Source: Brienomyrus brachyistius
Taxonomy: Eukaryota > Chordata > Actinopteri > Osteoglossiformes > Mormyridae
Length of the DNA: 64,000 nucleotides
NCBI RefSeq assembly: GCF_023856365.1
Contig: NC_064551.1
Location: forward strand, 762,501 to 826,500
Reading direction: 5' to 3'
The stretch's first letter is position 1. Each line of letters opens with the position of its first letter. A program made the position numbers and the translations under genes. The notes beneath the pieces were generated by a model, which did no database searches, was not told where the DNA came from, and saw only the letters and a program-made list of their open reading frames with translations. Shown piece after piece: positions 53,901 through 63,712 of this stretch.

Positions 53901-55256
53901 ATTTCCCAGCACGCCCTGCACTCTGCAGCGACGACAACCGGTGGCGAGGAGCTCGTCTTCCAGCGGACGATGGCGTAACTGCAGGGGAGCAGTGCACCAT
54001 GGGAAGGCTAGTGGGGGCGGGGCCTACCGGGATGTCCCCTTTCTGGGGCGCTTCGGCCTTCTTCCTGTGCAGACGCTCCCGCAGCTCGCTGATGCGCTTG
54101 TCCATGAGCGCCACCTCCAGGTTGCGCTTGTTCAGCAAGTCCTTGTGCTGCTGCAGGGCGGCTGCTCTGCTCCTGGTTCAGCTTGCTGCGGATCTGTAAT
54201 GGGAGGGGGCGAGGGGGGAAGAGGCCGGAGGGGGGGCAGGCATCCCATAAGTCTGATTATACACACTGCAGGCGTATATCAAAATGGACTGCTTCATTAA
54301 CCAGCCGTGATTAACTGCGATTACCCACAAAGCATAAAACCTGTCTGAAAAACGTCTGCAACAGACAATTCTGCATCACTGTGAAAGGTGCATTACCTGC
54401 AGCTCCTGGTAGAGCCTGCGCAGCTCCAACGCAGCCGTCCCGGGCACCTGACCACCCAGCTTGGCCCTGCGCAGCTCCTCCAGCTGCTGCGTCAGCTGCT
54501 CCACCTTCAGCACAGCCGACTGCAGCTCCTGCTGCTTCTCCAGGAACATGCCGTTGATGTGCTCCATCTCCGCAGCTGCAGCCAGGGGGCGACAGTGGGG
54601 CCGTTAGGCTGCGCAGTGCTCTGTTGACATCATAGCTGCAGAATCTGCATGCCAGATATCCTGCATCTCAGGCATTGGCTCATTTTTATGTCATTTGCCG
54701 AAGTCTCCCGCGACCCCCAGGCAGAGCCGAGGCTGGTTCGCCCGCCCAGCTGAGCCTAAGCTTGCTGCTGCCGAATGTCAGGTGTTAGTTACCCGACGCA
54801 TTTTCTGTTGCTCACTCTGCAGTTGTGAAGAGCTTCATTGTTTAACATCATCCAGCTACCCGTGTTCTGTAAGCGAGTGACGTAACGACACCCAGAGCGA
54901 GCCCGGGGTCCATCCCAGGAGGCAAGGGGCGAAGCGGGGGCTTCGGAAGCAGAGGAAATGCGCGTGAATGTGGGGAGGAGACATGAGGCAGGGGCACGAG
55001 ACTCAAAGGCGTGGAGCTGCGAGGCTGCAGTGCTGGCCAGCAAAGCCATTGTTTGTAGAGACTAAAGTACTAAAGAACGCCGTGTGGATTAGCTGCTGGG
55101 ATGCTTAGCGAGGGCCTGACGGGGAGAGCAGCTGCAGAGTGACATCAGCACCTCCAGCGGCTGTAAGGAGCTTTCGGGGGGGGGGGGGGGGGGGGGGGGA
55201 GAGTGCAGCCTGGGCCCCAAGGAGGTACACGGGCAGCATAGCACGAGCGGAGTGAG

Positions 55257-55331
<75 letters not shown>

Positions 55332-57387
55332 CAGGCTGCGATTCAGAAACCTGGGAACCCCATTTCTCTTTCAGTCTCCCACCATCCCTCTCCCTCTTTC
55401 TCTCTTTCTCCCCCCTTCCCTCTTTCTCTCCCCTTCCCTCTCTCTTTTTCACTCTCCCTCATTCCATCTCTTTCCCTCACTTTCAATCTCCCTCACTCTC
55501 TCTCTCCCTCCTCTCTCTCTTTCACTCCCCCACCCCCTTCTCTCTCTCCTCTTTCTCTCTCCCTCCTTTCCCTCTCTTTCACTCTCCCTCACCCCCTTCT
55601 CTCTCTCTTTCTCTCTCCCTCCTTTCTCTCTCTTTCACTCTCCCTCACTTCCTTTCCTTCTCCCTCTTCCCACTTTCACTCCCCCACCCCCTTCTCTCTC
55701 TCCCTCCTTTCTCTCTTTCACTCCCCCCACCCCCTTCTCTCTCTCTCTTTCTCTCTCCCTCCTTTCTCTCTCTTTCACTCTCCCCCACCCCCTTCTCTCT
55801 CTCTTTCTCTCTCCCTCCTTTCTCTCTCTTTCACTCTCCCTCACTTCCTTTCCTTCTCCCTCTTCCCACTTTCACTCCCCCACCCCCTTCTCTCTCTCCC
55901 TCCTTTCTCTCTCTTTCACTCTCCCTCACTCCCTTCTCTCTCTCTTTCTCTCTCCCTCCTTTCTCTCTTTCACTCTCCCCCACCCCCCTTCTCTCTCTTT
56001 CCCTCTCCCTCCTTCTCCTTCCCTCTGCCCCTCCCCACCGGGAAGCCTGTTTCTGTCCAGCTCCCTGCCCTCCTCCCTGCTGCCGTACCCAGACAAAGAG
56101 ATAGAGCTGAGGATGGGAATCAAACCCACAACCTGGAGGCGAGAGGCTACATCACAGTCAACCGGAAGCAATATGTCAGTAGATTAGGGTCAAACTGCAG
56201 TGCACTGTGTAGATGCCCACAGGAGGCAGAAGGCAGCATGCGCTGCTGAGGAGCGAGTGCCGCTCCGTGGCCAAAGGCAGTGCCGCGCAGCCGGGCTCCA
56301 CCTACACAGGGAGCCGTTGAGGGTCTTGCTACAGTCCACTTGGCCCCGCATGGCACGGATCTTCCGCAGCTTGGCCTCCTGGCTGTCCACACGCTCCTTC
56401 AAGCGCTGCAGCTTCTCGCTTTCCGTCTGAGCTGCCGGCTGCGGACAACTGCGACTGCTGTTTGCGCTCCTGCTGCTTCAGGTGCCGCAGACGCTGCTCC
56501 TGCGCAGGAGGAGAATCCCACAAGGTGTCAGGTGCTCCGTCATGCATGGTGACCGATCAGCCGCGCGGTTAGCAGGGCGGGGGGTGACCAGCACCCCAGT
56601 GCTGAATGGAGAAGCAAATCCAGCCCAAAACACAATGGTTAATTAGTTAATTATGGTTAATTAGTATGTTAATGTTTAATCTATATGCCGAAATTTGTGT
56701 ATTTTTATTGCTAGCTAACAGCCAACAAATGAATCAGCAGCACAGCATATGTACAAACACACACACACAAACATTATCTTATGACCTTATATATCTTTGT
56801 GGGGACTTTCCATTCATTTCTATGGGGAAAACTCTACGCACAGGAAAACACAGGAAAAGACTCTGGTTGACCAGCGGCAGCCGTGCCTGTCCGGAACAGT
56901 GCTCACCGAGGGCTCATACATAACAAGCACTGGGGGCTTAAACCTGACAGCACATCGATTACTCATCAGACCTGACATTAGCAGGCAGAATAATCCAAAT
57001 CTGAACAAGCCTATAGGATTCTGCAGACATAACATGGAAATAAATCAGCCGGTCTAAGGTCACTGCCCTCAGCAAACCATAAGGGCGAAGCACACAAAGC
57101 AGTCAAGAACTCCTCAGTCATTCCACACAAGATTCACATTAGTAATGCCATCCATCCATCCATCCATCCACTCACCCATCCATCCATCCATCCATCCATC
57201 ATCTAACTGCTATAGGCAGAGGCACCCCCGCGTGACCTGCGGGGGTGTGAGCGGGCGGGGGGAGGGGGGGGCAGTGCAGCCTAACCTTAGCCATCAGGCT
57301 GTGCTGCTGTGCCTCGATTTGCTGCTGCTGCCAGGCGGCCACCTCCTGCAGCTGGCACAGGGCCGGCTCCGTGCCCACACTCCCCAC
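45887..57387 (-). CDS. ppp1r13b: ppp1r13b (ASPP1), apoptosis-stimulating of p53 protein 1; 13 exons, 5' part missing
   Basis: ASPP1 binds p53-family proteins and protein phosphatase 1 and steers p53 to pro-apoptotic promoters. It also acts at cell junctions. Thirteen minus-strand exons were traced by homology and consensus splice sites. In order they encode a Gln-rich coiled coil, a proline-rich region ([61 protein letters not shown]), an RVQF PP1-docking motif, ankyrin repeats ([30 protein letters not shown]) and an SH3 domain ([25 protein letters not shown]). The end is [13 protein letters not shown]3 and ankyrin residues fit ASPP1 better than ASPP2 or iASPP. About 875 codons are present against about 1,090 in human ASPP1; the N-terminal RA-like exons must lie beyond 64 kb. 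Six apparent 1-nt indels in four exons are noted separately. Coordinates span introns. Confidence 0.93.
46105..46235 (+). mobile_element. tRNA-derived SINE in the last ppp1r13b intron
   Basis: Degenerate tRNA head, then B box GGTTTGAATCCC and gggcctgagaaaggccattg + acccccagtgctcc, the usual head-body junction. Antisense to the gene. Confidence 0.75.
46240..46964. other. ppp1r13b last intron, unique sequence
   Basis: AT-richer intronic sequence upstream of the SINE. No other exon seen. Confidence 0.6.
46965..47164 (-). CDS. ppp1r13b: ppp1r13b exon: SH3 domain
   Basis: Acceptor ccttcacag, donor GGG|GTGAGC; 200 nt, 66 full codons. Encodes [40 protein letters not shown] and [20 protein letters not shown]. 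The [11 protein letters not shown] and YVPRNLLG motifs mark a functional SH3 fold. AQSADELSF is the ASPP1 rather than ASPP2 version. Confidence 0.97.
47283..48003. repeat. polypyrimidine minisatellite filling a ppp1r13b intron
   Basis: About ten units of gtatcagacccccatcccc + ggagctctctct (or gtatcagacccgcttccc + gaggtgctctct) separated by (CT)n runs of varying length. On the sense (minus) strand it is GA-rich. It begins three bases inside the 5' splice site at 48005. Confidence 0.95.
48006..48172 (-). CDS. ppp1r13b: ppp1r13b exon: ankyrin repeat
   Basis: Acceptor ccctccag, donor TACG|GTGAGA; 167 nt, phase-consistent on both sides. Encodes [40 protein letters not shown] and [15 protein letters not shown]. 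The following intron is almost wholly tandem repeat. Confidence 0.97.
48254..48387 (-). CDS. ppp1r13b: ppp1r13b exon: ankyrin repeat
   Basis: Acceptor ttgctcag, donor TG|GTGAGC; 134 nt. Encodes [20 protein letters not shown], then [20 protein letters not shown] and DSDG. Nearly identical to mammalian ASPP1/2. Confidence 0.97.
49364..49500 (-). mobile_element. possible 3' end of a non-LTR retroelement
   Basis: The segment tactttattgatccctctg + tggggaaattgtc resembles the frequent 3' tail of fish LINEs/SINEs, here reversed. Only the tail and about 100 bp of body are present; family not assigned. Confidence 0.4.
50160..50270. mobile_element. fragment of a non-autonomous DNA transposon
   Basis: Contains aagaatttggttccagaaaa, aggttctggtccctga and agtagcagtgtgaaagtgcc. 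It is a reversed relative of the element at 33.70-33.90 kb. Confidence 0.5.
50459..50596 (-). CDS. ppp1r13b: ppp1r13b exon: RVQF motif and first ankyrin segment
   Basis: Acceptor accttccag, donor GAG|GTGTCA; 138 nt (46 codons). Encodes [20 protein letters not shown] then [20 protein letters not shown] and RIIYE. RVQF fits the PP1-binding RVxF consensus and sits where mammalian ASPP1 has RVRF. The frame is intact. Confidence 0.95.
50617..50636. repeat. poly-G tract next to a splice acceptor
   Basis: About 20 G on plus. On the sense strand it is a C run just upstream of the acceptor at 50597. Confidence 0.95.
50699..50866. mobile_element. palindromic MITE, about 165 bp, in a ppp1r13b intron
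   Basis: Inverted arms: left gggggtgttccgccaagcag + gatctctcagctgg; right, reverse-complemented, ggggggtgtccctagagcag + gatctctaggttag. Both arms continue to a ttaac motif. There is no coding capacity. Not related to the MITE at 33.5 kb. Confidence 0.75.
51202..51828 (-). CDS. ppp1r13b: ppp1r13b large exon, with two apparent -1 frameshifts
   Basis: Acceptor tcctgtgtgcag, donor GCG|GTGAGT. The first part is intact: [82 protein letters not shown]. After that, the conserved FYQP and LADADNGN lie in a second frame, and [18 protein letters not shown] in a third. The changes are near 51486-51490 and in a G/C run at 51355-51365. The length of 627 nt is two short of the phase requirement. Confidence 0.9.
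51840..52010. repeat. purine-rich low-complexity tract
   Basis: G run followed by (GA)-rich sequence. On the sense strand it supplies the long pyrimidine tract of the acceptor at 51829. Confidence 0.85.
52014..52078 (+). mobile_element. SINE body fragment
   Basis: Contains cctgcgatgggctggcgtcc and gtacagggtgtccctgcc, the central part of the SINE at 34.1 kb. Confidence 0.6.
52236..52912. repeat. C-rich minisatellite abutting a splice donor
   Basis: Irregular tandem units built from cccctcccgctcccttcccg and ctccccggccgctccc or ctccccggctgctccc. On the sense strand it is a G-rich ggggagcgggaaggg series that starts a few bases after the donor at 52918. Long plus- and minus-strand frames are by-products. 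Confidence 0.95.
52919..53356 (-). CDS. ppp1r13b: ppp1r13b proline-rich exon, with two apparent +1 frameshifts
   Basis: Acceptor tgtccaccag, donor GCAG|GTGATC. Three successive frames are needed: first [12 protein letters not shown] and [15 protein letters not shown], then [17 protein letters not shown] with [15 protein letters not shown], then SKPASKA. The changes fall in a C6 run (about 53122-53128) and a C8 run (about 52943-52951). The exon is 438 nt; removing two bases (436) restores the phase of both neighbours. Confidence 0.88.
53528..53640 (-). CDS. ppp1r13b: ppp1r13b exon: [12 protein letters not shown] and poly-Pro
   Basis: Acceptor is a C-homopolymer tract ending cccag; donor CGG|GTGAGG. 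113 nt, phase-consistent. Encodes [15 protein letters not shown], then [16 protein letters not shown]. It corresponds to the GNWPTLKQ...ADWKDPS part of ASPP1 and is shorter than in human. Confidence 0.85.
53729..53855 (-). CDS. ppp1r13b: ppp1r13b exon: [13 protein letters not shown] region
   Basis: Acceptor tggcccccag, donor GCAG|GTCTGT; 127 nt, phase-consistent. Encodes [20 protein letters not shown], very close to the GRVAAVGPYIQVP block of ASPP1. The frame is intact. Confidence 0.9.
54028..54193 (-). CDS. ppp1r13b: ppp1r13b exon: end of coiled coil, with one apparent +1 frameshift
   Basis: Acceptor cccattacag, donor CCG|GTAGGC. Starts IRSKLNQEQ, then changes frame to [20 protein letters not shown] and ends QKGDIP. 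The exon is 166 nt where 165 is expected. The extra base is near ccgccctgcagc (about 54150-54165). Confidence 0.88.
54397..54575 (-). CDS. ppp1r13b: ppp1r13b exon: coiled coil
   Basis: Acceptor ggctgcag, donor CTGCAG|GTAATG; 179 nt, phase-consistent. Encodes [18 protein letters not shown], then [18 protein letters not shown] and LRRLYQELQ, as in ASPP1/2. No frameshift. Confidence 0.93.
54576..55250. other. ppp1r13b intron, with poly-G tract
   Basis: Unique intronic sequence ending in a G run of about 23 at 55177-55199. No exon seen. Confidence 0.6.
55259..55329. repeat. (CA)n microsatellite
   Basis: About 35 CA dinucleotides, uninterrupted. Confidence 0.97.
55360..56030. repeat. CT-rich imperfect minisatellite
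   Basis: Units like ctctctccctcctttctc + tctctttcactcccc + cacccccttctct. A segment of about 200 bp appears twice (around 55625-55700 and 55815-55890). It is purine-rich on the ppp1r13b sense strand. Confidence 0.9.
56100..56172 (-). mobile_element. tRNA-SINE head fragment
   Basis: Reverse complement shows the B-box-like gtgggtttgattccc. Only the head is seen; no body. Confidence 0.45.
56306..56499 (-). CDS. ppp1r13b: ppp1r13b exon: coiled coil, with one apparent +1 frameshift
   Basis: Acceptor tcctgcgcag, donor CTGT|GTAGGT. The first half encodes [18 protein letters not shown]. The second half, in another frame, encodes [20 protein letters not shown], then [13 protein letters not shown]. 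The exon is 194 nt, but the flanking phases need 193, so there is one extra base, somewhere in about 56425-56450. Confidence 0.85.
56520..57285. other. ppp1r13b intron with (ATCC)n
   Basis: Includes atccatcc tracts at 57148-57203 and the conserved fish repeat fragment tttgtggggactttccattc at 56790-56810. No exon seen. Confidence 0.5.
57286..57387 (-). CDS. ppp1r13b: ppp1r13b exon (first one in the window): start of coiled coil
   Basis: Acceptor ctccgggcag before 57387; donor AAG|GTTAGG after 57286. 102 nt, phase 0 at both ends. Encodes a stretch ending [15 protein letters not shown], matching the Gln-rich segment of ASPP1 that precedes EQRLHFLKQQ. A (CA)n tract of 104 bp lies about 215 bp upstream. 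Confidence 0.85.
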
Positions 57388-57601
57388 CTGCCCGGAGCAC
57401 AGGGTCACAGCCCGCCCTCCTGCCCCAAATCCACAGCCCCTTGGTCATACACTCGCAGGAGAGGCTGCATGGCGGCCAGGGGGTGGGGAGGGGGGCGAGG
57501 GGGTTAAGCTGCAACACTGGAGGTTGGGGAGCAGGGTGACCCCACAGAGGATTCACTCTGCAATCTGATGCCTGTAGGCTGAATCCCCCCCACTGCGCGC
57601 G

Positions 57602-57707
<106 letters not shown>

Positions 57708-58461
57708 CAGCCCAGTAGCCGGTCCTGCCCGAGCACTAATCAGCACACTGCGCCAGCAGCATGTTCGCTAACTGCCTGATTAGCGCGGCTGCCCCGGCCT
57801 CCGACAGGCACCCTCATATAAATGAAGCTGTTAGCAGAGAAAGAGCCACATAAGCAGTTTCCTGGAGCTAAAGACGGCGCTAAGACAAGCACTGTGTAAC
57901 TACGGCAGCTATGCAAATTGCTGGGGAGGAATGCTGGTCTTTCGGGTACGTGGAGGACGTCCTCTCAGCTACAGCCAAACCACTAAGCAGCATGCAGTGG
58001 GGCCTCCTGACCAGCAGGGGGCTCTGCACACTGACCTCATCTTCAAATCTGGACCTCAATTCCAAATCCAGGCCTTGTTTTCAGTTCTCCCAAGTAGTTA
58101 GTTTAATAATTACTGATTCTGATTGGTCAGAGGCTTCACACCCACCCCACGGGTAAAGGAAGGCTGGGAAACCAGCAGTGCTCGGACCTCGAGGACCGTC
58201 ATTGGAATAATAGGGGTTTAGGCAGACAGACGACGACAAACAAAGAAAAGAAAGAAGATGGATGAAACACGCAGCATTCCTAGGTAAAGAGAGAAAGAGA
58301 TGGGGAAGAAAGAGAGGGAGAGACGCCGAGGCGGTTTGGGTCACAAGCTTCCTGCTCCTCAAAGCCCTGGGTTCCGATCCACAGCAGCTGAGGAACAAAA
58401 CTAAAAAGAGGAAAGAGCGTCCCAGTGCAGTCACCCCAAAGAGCCAGTGTGGCTGCCTGCG

Positions 58462-58708
58462 TCCGTGGTGCCCAGTCTGCAGTGCCCAACCCGTCTGCAG
58501 TGCATAGCCCAGTCTGCAGTGCCCAACCCAGTCTGCAGTGCCCAACCCAGTCTGCAGTGCCCAACCCAGTCTGCAGTGCCCAACCCGTCTGCAGTGCATA
58601 GCCCAGTCTGCAGTGCCCAACCCGTCTGCAGTGCATAGCCCAGTCTGCAGTGCCCAACCCGTCTGCAGTGCATAGCCCAGTCTGCAGTGCATAGCCCAGT
58701 CCACGGTG
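58462..58708. repeat. 18/19-bp composite minisatellite, about 13 copies
   Basis: Units agtctgcagtgcccaaccc and gtctgcagtgcatagccc are interleaved in a mixed order. Confidence 0.93.
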
Positions 58709-58749
58709 CCCAACCCGATTTATGCACAAGCTCCAAACGCCAGGTAAGG

Positions 58750-61700
58750 TTAGAATATGATGTTTTTAGCACTTGGCTGCCCCCTACGGACGCCAAATGG
58801 GGGAAGCGGGGCCACAGCATGCAGCCGCTGCGGAGGACAGCTGTTCCTGACAGCTAAAAACCTGGAGCAGCCTCCAGCAGATACATGCTCTATAAAGAGG
58901 CCCCCCCCACACACACAAGGCACAGTGTGTGTGCACGTTAGTGAGAGGAGTGTAAGACTGCCTCCCTGCGCGCTCTCGAGCACCCTGCTCAGCTGGCACC
59001 CCGGTGAAGGGCAGAGGCAGCGGGACAGGCGAGACATCGCAGCGGCCAGCACTGAGAGGACATCCGCTGACACACACACACACACACACACTTTCCTCAC
59101 TCTGCCCATAAACATACATACATGCACGTTACACACACGGCCGTGATATAGTTTATTTTTCAGGGTATTTATGAGCCGGTGTTTAACGAGCCCCTGACTG
59201 CTGCTGATCTGCCTTTGCCTGACGCTGCAGCACACAGAGCCCTTACACTGACTGTGCCGACTGTGTTATCCTCGGTGTCCTGGCAGACACAACTACTGCC
59301 GTCCCTCTGCTTGGTTATCCAGGACCAGAACCATGGCGAGAGGCTGAACCTCACACCCCACCTCAACCAAAGTGGGCCAGCAGTGCCTGATACCAGACGG
59401 GTGTCCGGCGATAGCGCCAGTGGACACTGCCCAGACGACGACGTGCGCATGGTTAAATGCATCTGCCCTAACCCTAGAATAGGCTTCAAGATGGTATGTT
59501 ACTGTCCCTGTGTGAGAATGGAACAGAGCCAGGGTCCAAAAAGCCCGGGCACCTTACCTGGTCGGACTGCCCCCCTGTCACTCTGCCAGACTGCAGCTTG
59601 GTGTCCCAGTGGTGGGACACGGCCTCCCCGGGGTTCCGGTCCATTCTGCTGCCACCCAGCCTTATACCGGGCGTTTAAGCATCTCCATTCAAAATTCTGC
59701 TTTCATAGCTGTTTCCGCACGATCTCACACGGCCGTGCCGGTCGCAGTTTCAGCAGGGGTCCTCTGCAGCTTTTCTCACGGACCTTCAGAGGTCGACAGG
59801 CCGGCCAACCCCCGGTCAACCGCAAACGCGACTGAATTCTCCCAGGAGCCACGAAGCCTGTCAGCGGCAGACGAAACCGCATGTCAGATCCGCTCATCCA
59901 AGCCGAACCGAACCTGCGCCTACGGAACGAACATCACCGATGATTTTTCCACATATATGCATATATTGTATGCAACATGAAAATTTGGGTAAACTCCGTT
60001 TTGTATCACCGAAAGAAAGCAGGTGTCGGCTCTAACAGAGCCATTATACTACGCTCCACTCCGACAAACAAAACGTCTCTTTCATGCACCTCTCCTCCTT
60101 TTAACAAACCCGCGGCTGAACCCCGCAGCAGGTGACTCCCCCCGGGAAGCACGCCAAATATCCTCTGCTCCACACCGCACTCCGCAGCCAATAAACACCG
60201 ATAAAAAGCGGGTAGGAGGACGCGGGGCAGTAAAGGAGCGCGCACGGCGGAGACGTCCCGGCAGCTTCGGTCACGTCGACGGGTCACTGGCTCTCACAAT
60301 AAAGCGCCTGATCAACAAGCGGCACCACTCCAGCAAGGCATCAGCCGGCGCCGCTCACCGTATCCATCCATCTTAATTCCCCGCCACCCAATCAGCCGTC
60401 CGCCTACCGGCCAGATATCAAGACTGGCGGCATGTGGGGGTTCGGCGCGCACAGCACCGCTGGGATGATGAAGTATTCATGGAAACACTTCTGCTAGGAT
60501 TTATTGTCCATTTCATTCACATAAGTGGGTCAGCACTGATTCAGGAACTGCCGTGCAAAACACAGGGTGTAGGATTTCATACGTTTCCGTGCTACTCAGT
60601 AACAAGAGCGATATTCCCCACATAAAGCAACATTAACATTTTTTCTGTCATAAGCTGTTTAACAAAATACTTAATATATAGGCCTATTTATAAATCAGTA
60701 ACAAAAGGGACATACATTGTTTGTCGCTAATGCAAATGAAGCCTTGTTGGGTTCCGCAGGAACTAATTAAGTCACCGAACAAATGTATATATCATACTCT
60801 ATGTTTTATTGTTCATTTATACTAGGCATATATTATACGGCTCTCTACATGAATTTCACATATTTATTCAGTTTTAAGATTAATATCAAATAACAAATAT
60901 AATGCATTTTTACTGATATTATTATTTATCCGAGGGCTCACGCGTACAACAGGCTTCAGAGGCGCCATTAACCCCGATTGCAGCACTTATGACTGTGGGA
61001 GAAAGAAAACCAGAGAAACGACAGGATATCTGCACGACATGGCGAGAACAAGCCAGATCCACACACAGAGAACGGAGGCAAGTCCCCCAACCCGGGAGGG
61101 GTGCAGCAACAATGCCACCTGGCCACGAAACGGATAATGCAAAATAGCAGAGGCGGCGGCATTCAGCTGCACGGCACGTCGCCGCGATCCGTGCGGGAAG
61201 CTGGCGATGGCGCTCCGGTGTCCCCGCGACATGACGCTAGGGGCGGCCGACTTCCACCACGACACCATTTAACTCCACATCTGGGTATCGTGTGTGCGAA
61301 AGCCTGCGTGACTGCATGCGCACACAGCACTACGCTATGTTAGTGTAGAAATGTTACATAATTTATATTGCTATAGGAAACAGGCTCTCCCTGTGTCCAT
61401 GCTCTGCGATACATATATCTGTACAATATGAGGCTGGCGACAGGCGGCTTTCCACTTAGTAAAGGAAACTGGGCTCGCAGGAGAAACGCGACCCGATCAC
61501 CCAGGCGGCCCTCGCCAATGCGGATTCAATTCTACAAGTACACTTTCGTCACCATGCCAATCCACCAAATTCCCCTTCTAAAATTGACAGCGGCACAAAA
61601 ATAAGAGCAGGAAGATGCCTCTCTCTCTCTGTGTTTGCAAAACCTGAAACTTCCTTCCTTTTGGGGACATTTTTAGGTCCCCATCTGGATAACCTCAATT

Positions 61701-62640
61701 TTATAAAATCTGTGAATGCAATCAAAAAGGTAAAAATACCTTGTGTGGCATTTTGGCTGGTTACTTATGGTTAACGTCAGGGCTGGGTGGGGGTTAAGGG
61801 TGTCGTGACTGACATTAGGGTTTTTCGCAAGGAAATGAACAGGGGATCCACACAAAGCCATAAAAACAAATGTGTGTGTCTGTCTGTTCATTTGGTGCCA
61901 TATTATATGTCTGCCTGATGCAAGCCCCCCCCCCCCCCCCCGCGCCCCAAACACGGTTATTACCCACCAGAAGCTACACATGGCAGAAATCCAGCCCGAT
62001 CTGGGACTCCTCAGAGTAGGTGCATGTGAGAGTGGGACATCACTGGGGCTGATGTTTGAAAAAGGGGGCCACTTGGCAGATATCCCACCTATTCAGAGTG
62101 TGGCAGAAATAGAACCCCCCCCCCCCACCCTGCCCCGCCATCTCTCCCAGCAGCAGAGCAGAGGGGAATCCCCACGCAAACCACTCATAAGAAGAGAAGG
62201 TCTATCCTGTTTTCAGCATTTTTCCCGTAACAAACACACGTGTCAGGAAAAGCAGAGTATAATCAGGACCCCAACCCTTTCAGACGGTTACCCGGACCGC
62301 AGAGCGATCCTTCAGCCAATCGGAGCCAGCTGCTCTGGGGTAAAAGCTTTAGCTCGGGATTTAGCGCCCCCCACTGTCAGGGTACGGACTTCAGGTAGGC
62401 TCAGGTCATTGGTGACCGACTGACTGACTCACTGACTGGCTGCCTCACTGACTGGCTGCCTCACTGACTGACTATTCATCTATCTCTCAATCTCTCTGGG
62501 TAAGGACACCTTGGAGTTACTTATTTCTGTTCAGATCCTGGGGACCATCACTGCTCTGTTGTTCTTCATTAGGCAGTATCTCTTGCTGACGCTCCAAATG
62601 GCCATGAATGGCTCAGCACCAGGGAACGGCCCTCATCATC
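58750..62640. other. non-coding stretch, presumed 5' intron of ppp1r13b
   Basis: No RA-like N-terminal exon of ASPP1 found on the minus strand. Holds a CpG-rich patch at about 59990-60440, a short (CA)n at 59071-59090, a C run at 61926-61942 and AT-rich sequence at 60620-60930. The CpG patch might be a promoter, but nothing ties it to a transcript. Confidence 0.35.
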
Positions 62641-62654
62641 CCCTGGTTTGCCTT

Positions 62655-63118
62655 GCTTCTCATGGGTTCTGACTGGGATCCCGCTGGCGGTGAGCACCAG
62701 CTTGTCATGGGTTCTGACTGGGATCCCGCTGGCGGTGAGCACCAGCTTGTCTTGGGTTCTGACTGGGATCCCGCTGGCGGTGAGCACCAGCTTGTCATGG
62801 GTTCTGACTGGGATCCCGCTGGCGGTGAGCACCAGCTTGTCATGGGTTCTGACTGGGATCCCGCTGGCGGTGAGCACCAGCTTGTCATGGGTTCTGACTG
62901 GGATCCCGCTGGCGGTGAGCACCAGCTTGTCTTGGGTTCTGACTGGGATCCCGCTGGCGGTGAGCACCAGCTTGTCATGGGTTCTGACTGGGATCCCGCT
63001 GGCGGTGAGCACCAGCTTGTCATGGGTTCTGACTGGGATCCCGCTGGCGGTGAGCACCAGCTTGTCTTGGGTTCTGACTGGGATCCCGCTGGCGGTGAGC
63101 ACCAGCTTGTCATGGGTT
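62655..63118. repeat. 45-bp minisatellite, 10 copies
   Basis: Unit catgggttctgactgggatc + ccgctggcggtgagcaccag + cttgt, with a cat/ctt variant. Each unit contains gcggtgagc, a match to the splice-donor consensus on the plus strand. The 15-residue periodic frames on both strands are by-products. Confidence 0.96.
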
Positions 63119-63598
63119 CTCGGCTCATTATTTCCTGCTGACAGCACCTAGTCTCTGGCTATGTGAGCGTCCCCTCTGAGGCGATTAGAGCCATAGCTAC
63201 AAGGACGCTGGTAACCGGCTCAGCCAGCTGATGGCTCATGTATCCTTTACTATTCCTCCCACTAAACATATAAAAAACCCTTAATTATTTATATTATCTA
63301 ATACAGTAATGAAGGCCTTGAACTTAGTTTTGACACGCAGTAATTAAGTTGGGATAATTCCCCTTTGTTACTCTGTAGCAGATTTAATAATTACACACAT
63401 TTCTACACCTTTGAAGTTCGAAGTGTGTAGATCGTCCAGCCATCTATGCTGCTATTTGCAGTGGACGACAACTATGCGTTTCCATCACCATAACTGTATA
63501 TATACTATGTATCGCAAATAACTGAGTCCAGAGCTCTGACTGCCCCACACCTTACTGACAGATCCAAACACTTGGTCCCAAGTTTTTGACCCATCTAG
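63119..63598. other. non-coding stretch
   Basis: AT-rich sequence between the 45-bp array and the SINE remnant. No exon found. Confidence 0.4.
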
Positions 63599-63601
63599 GT
63601 T

Positions 63602-63712
63602 ATCCATCCATCCATCCATTTTCTAAACCGCTTACCAAGGCGGAGACTCGAACCCAGGTCCCAGAGGTACGAGGCAACAGTGCTAACCACTGCGCCACCA
63701 TGCCACCCCTCC
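63602..63712 (-). mobile_element. internally deleted tRNA-SINE
   Basis: On the minus strand it has the head (ggtggcatggtggcgcagtg, B box GGGTTCGAGTC) directly joined to the 3' end (taagcggtttagaaaatgg, then (ATGG)n). The whole central body seen at 34.2-34.4 kb is missing. Confidence 0.85.

Noticed and set aside
59990..60440. CpG-rich patch as the ppp1r13b promoter
   Set aside because: Without N-terminal exons between it and 57.4 kb the link cannot be supported. It could only be an internal promoter of a shorter isoform.
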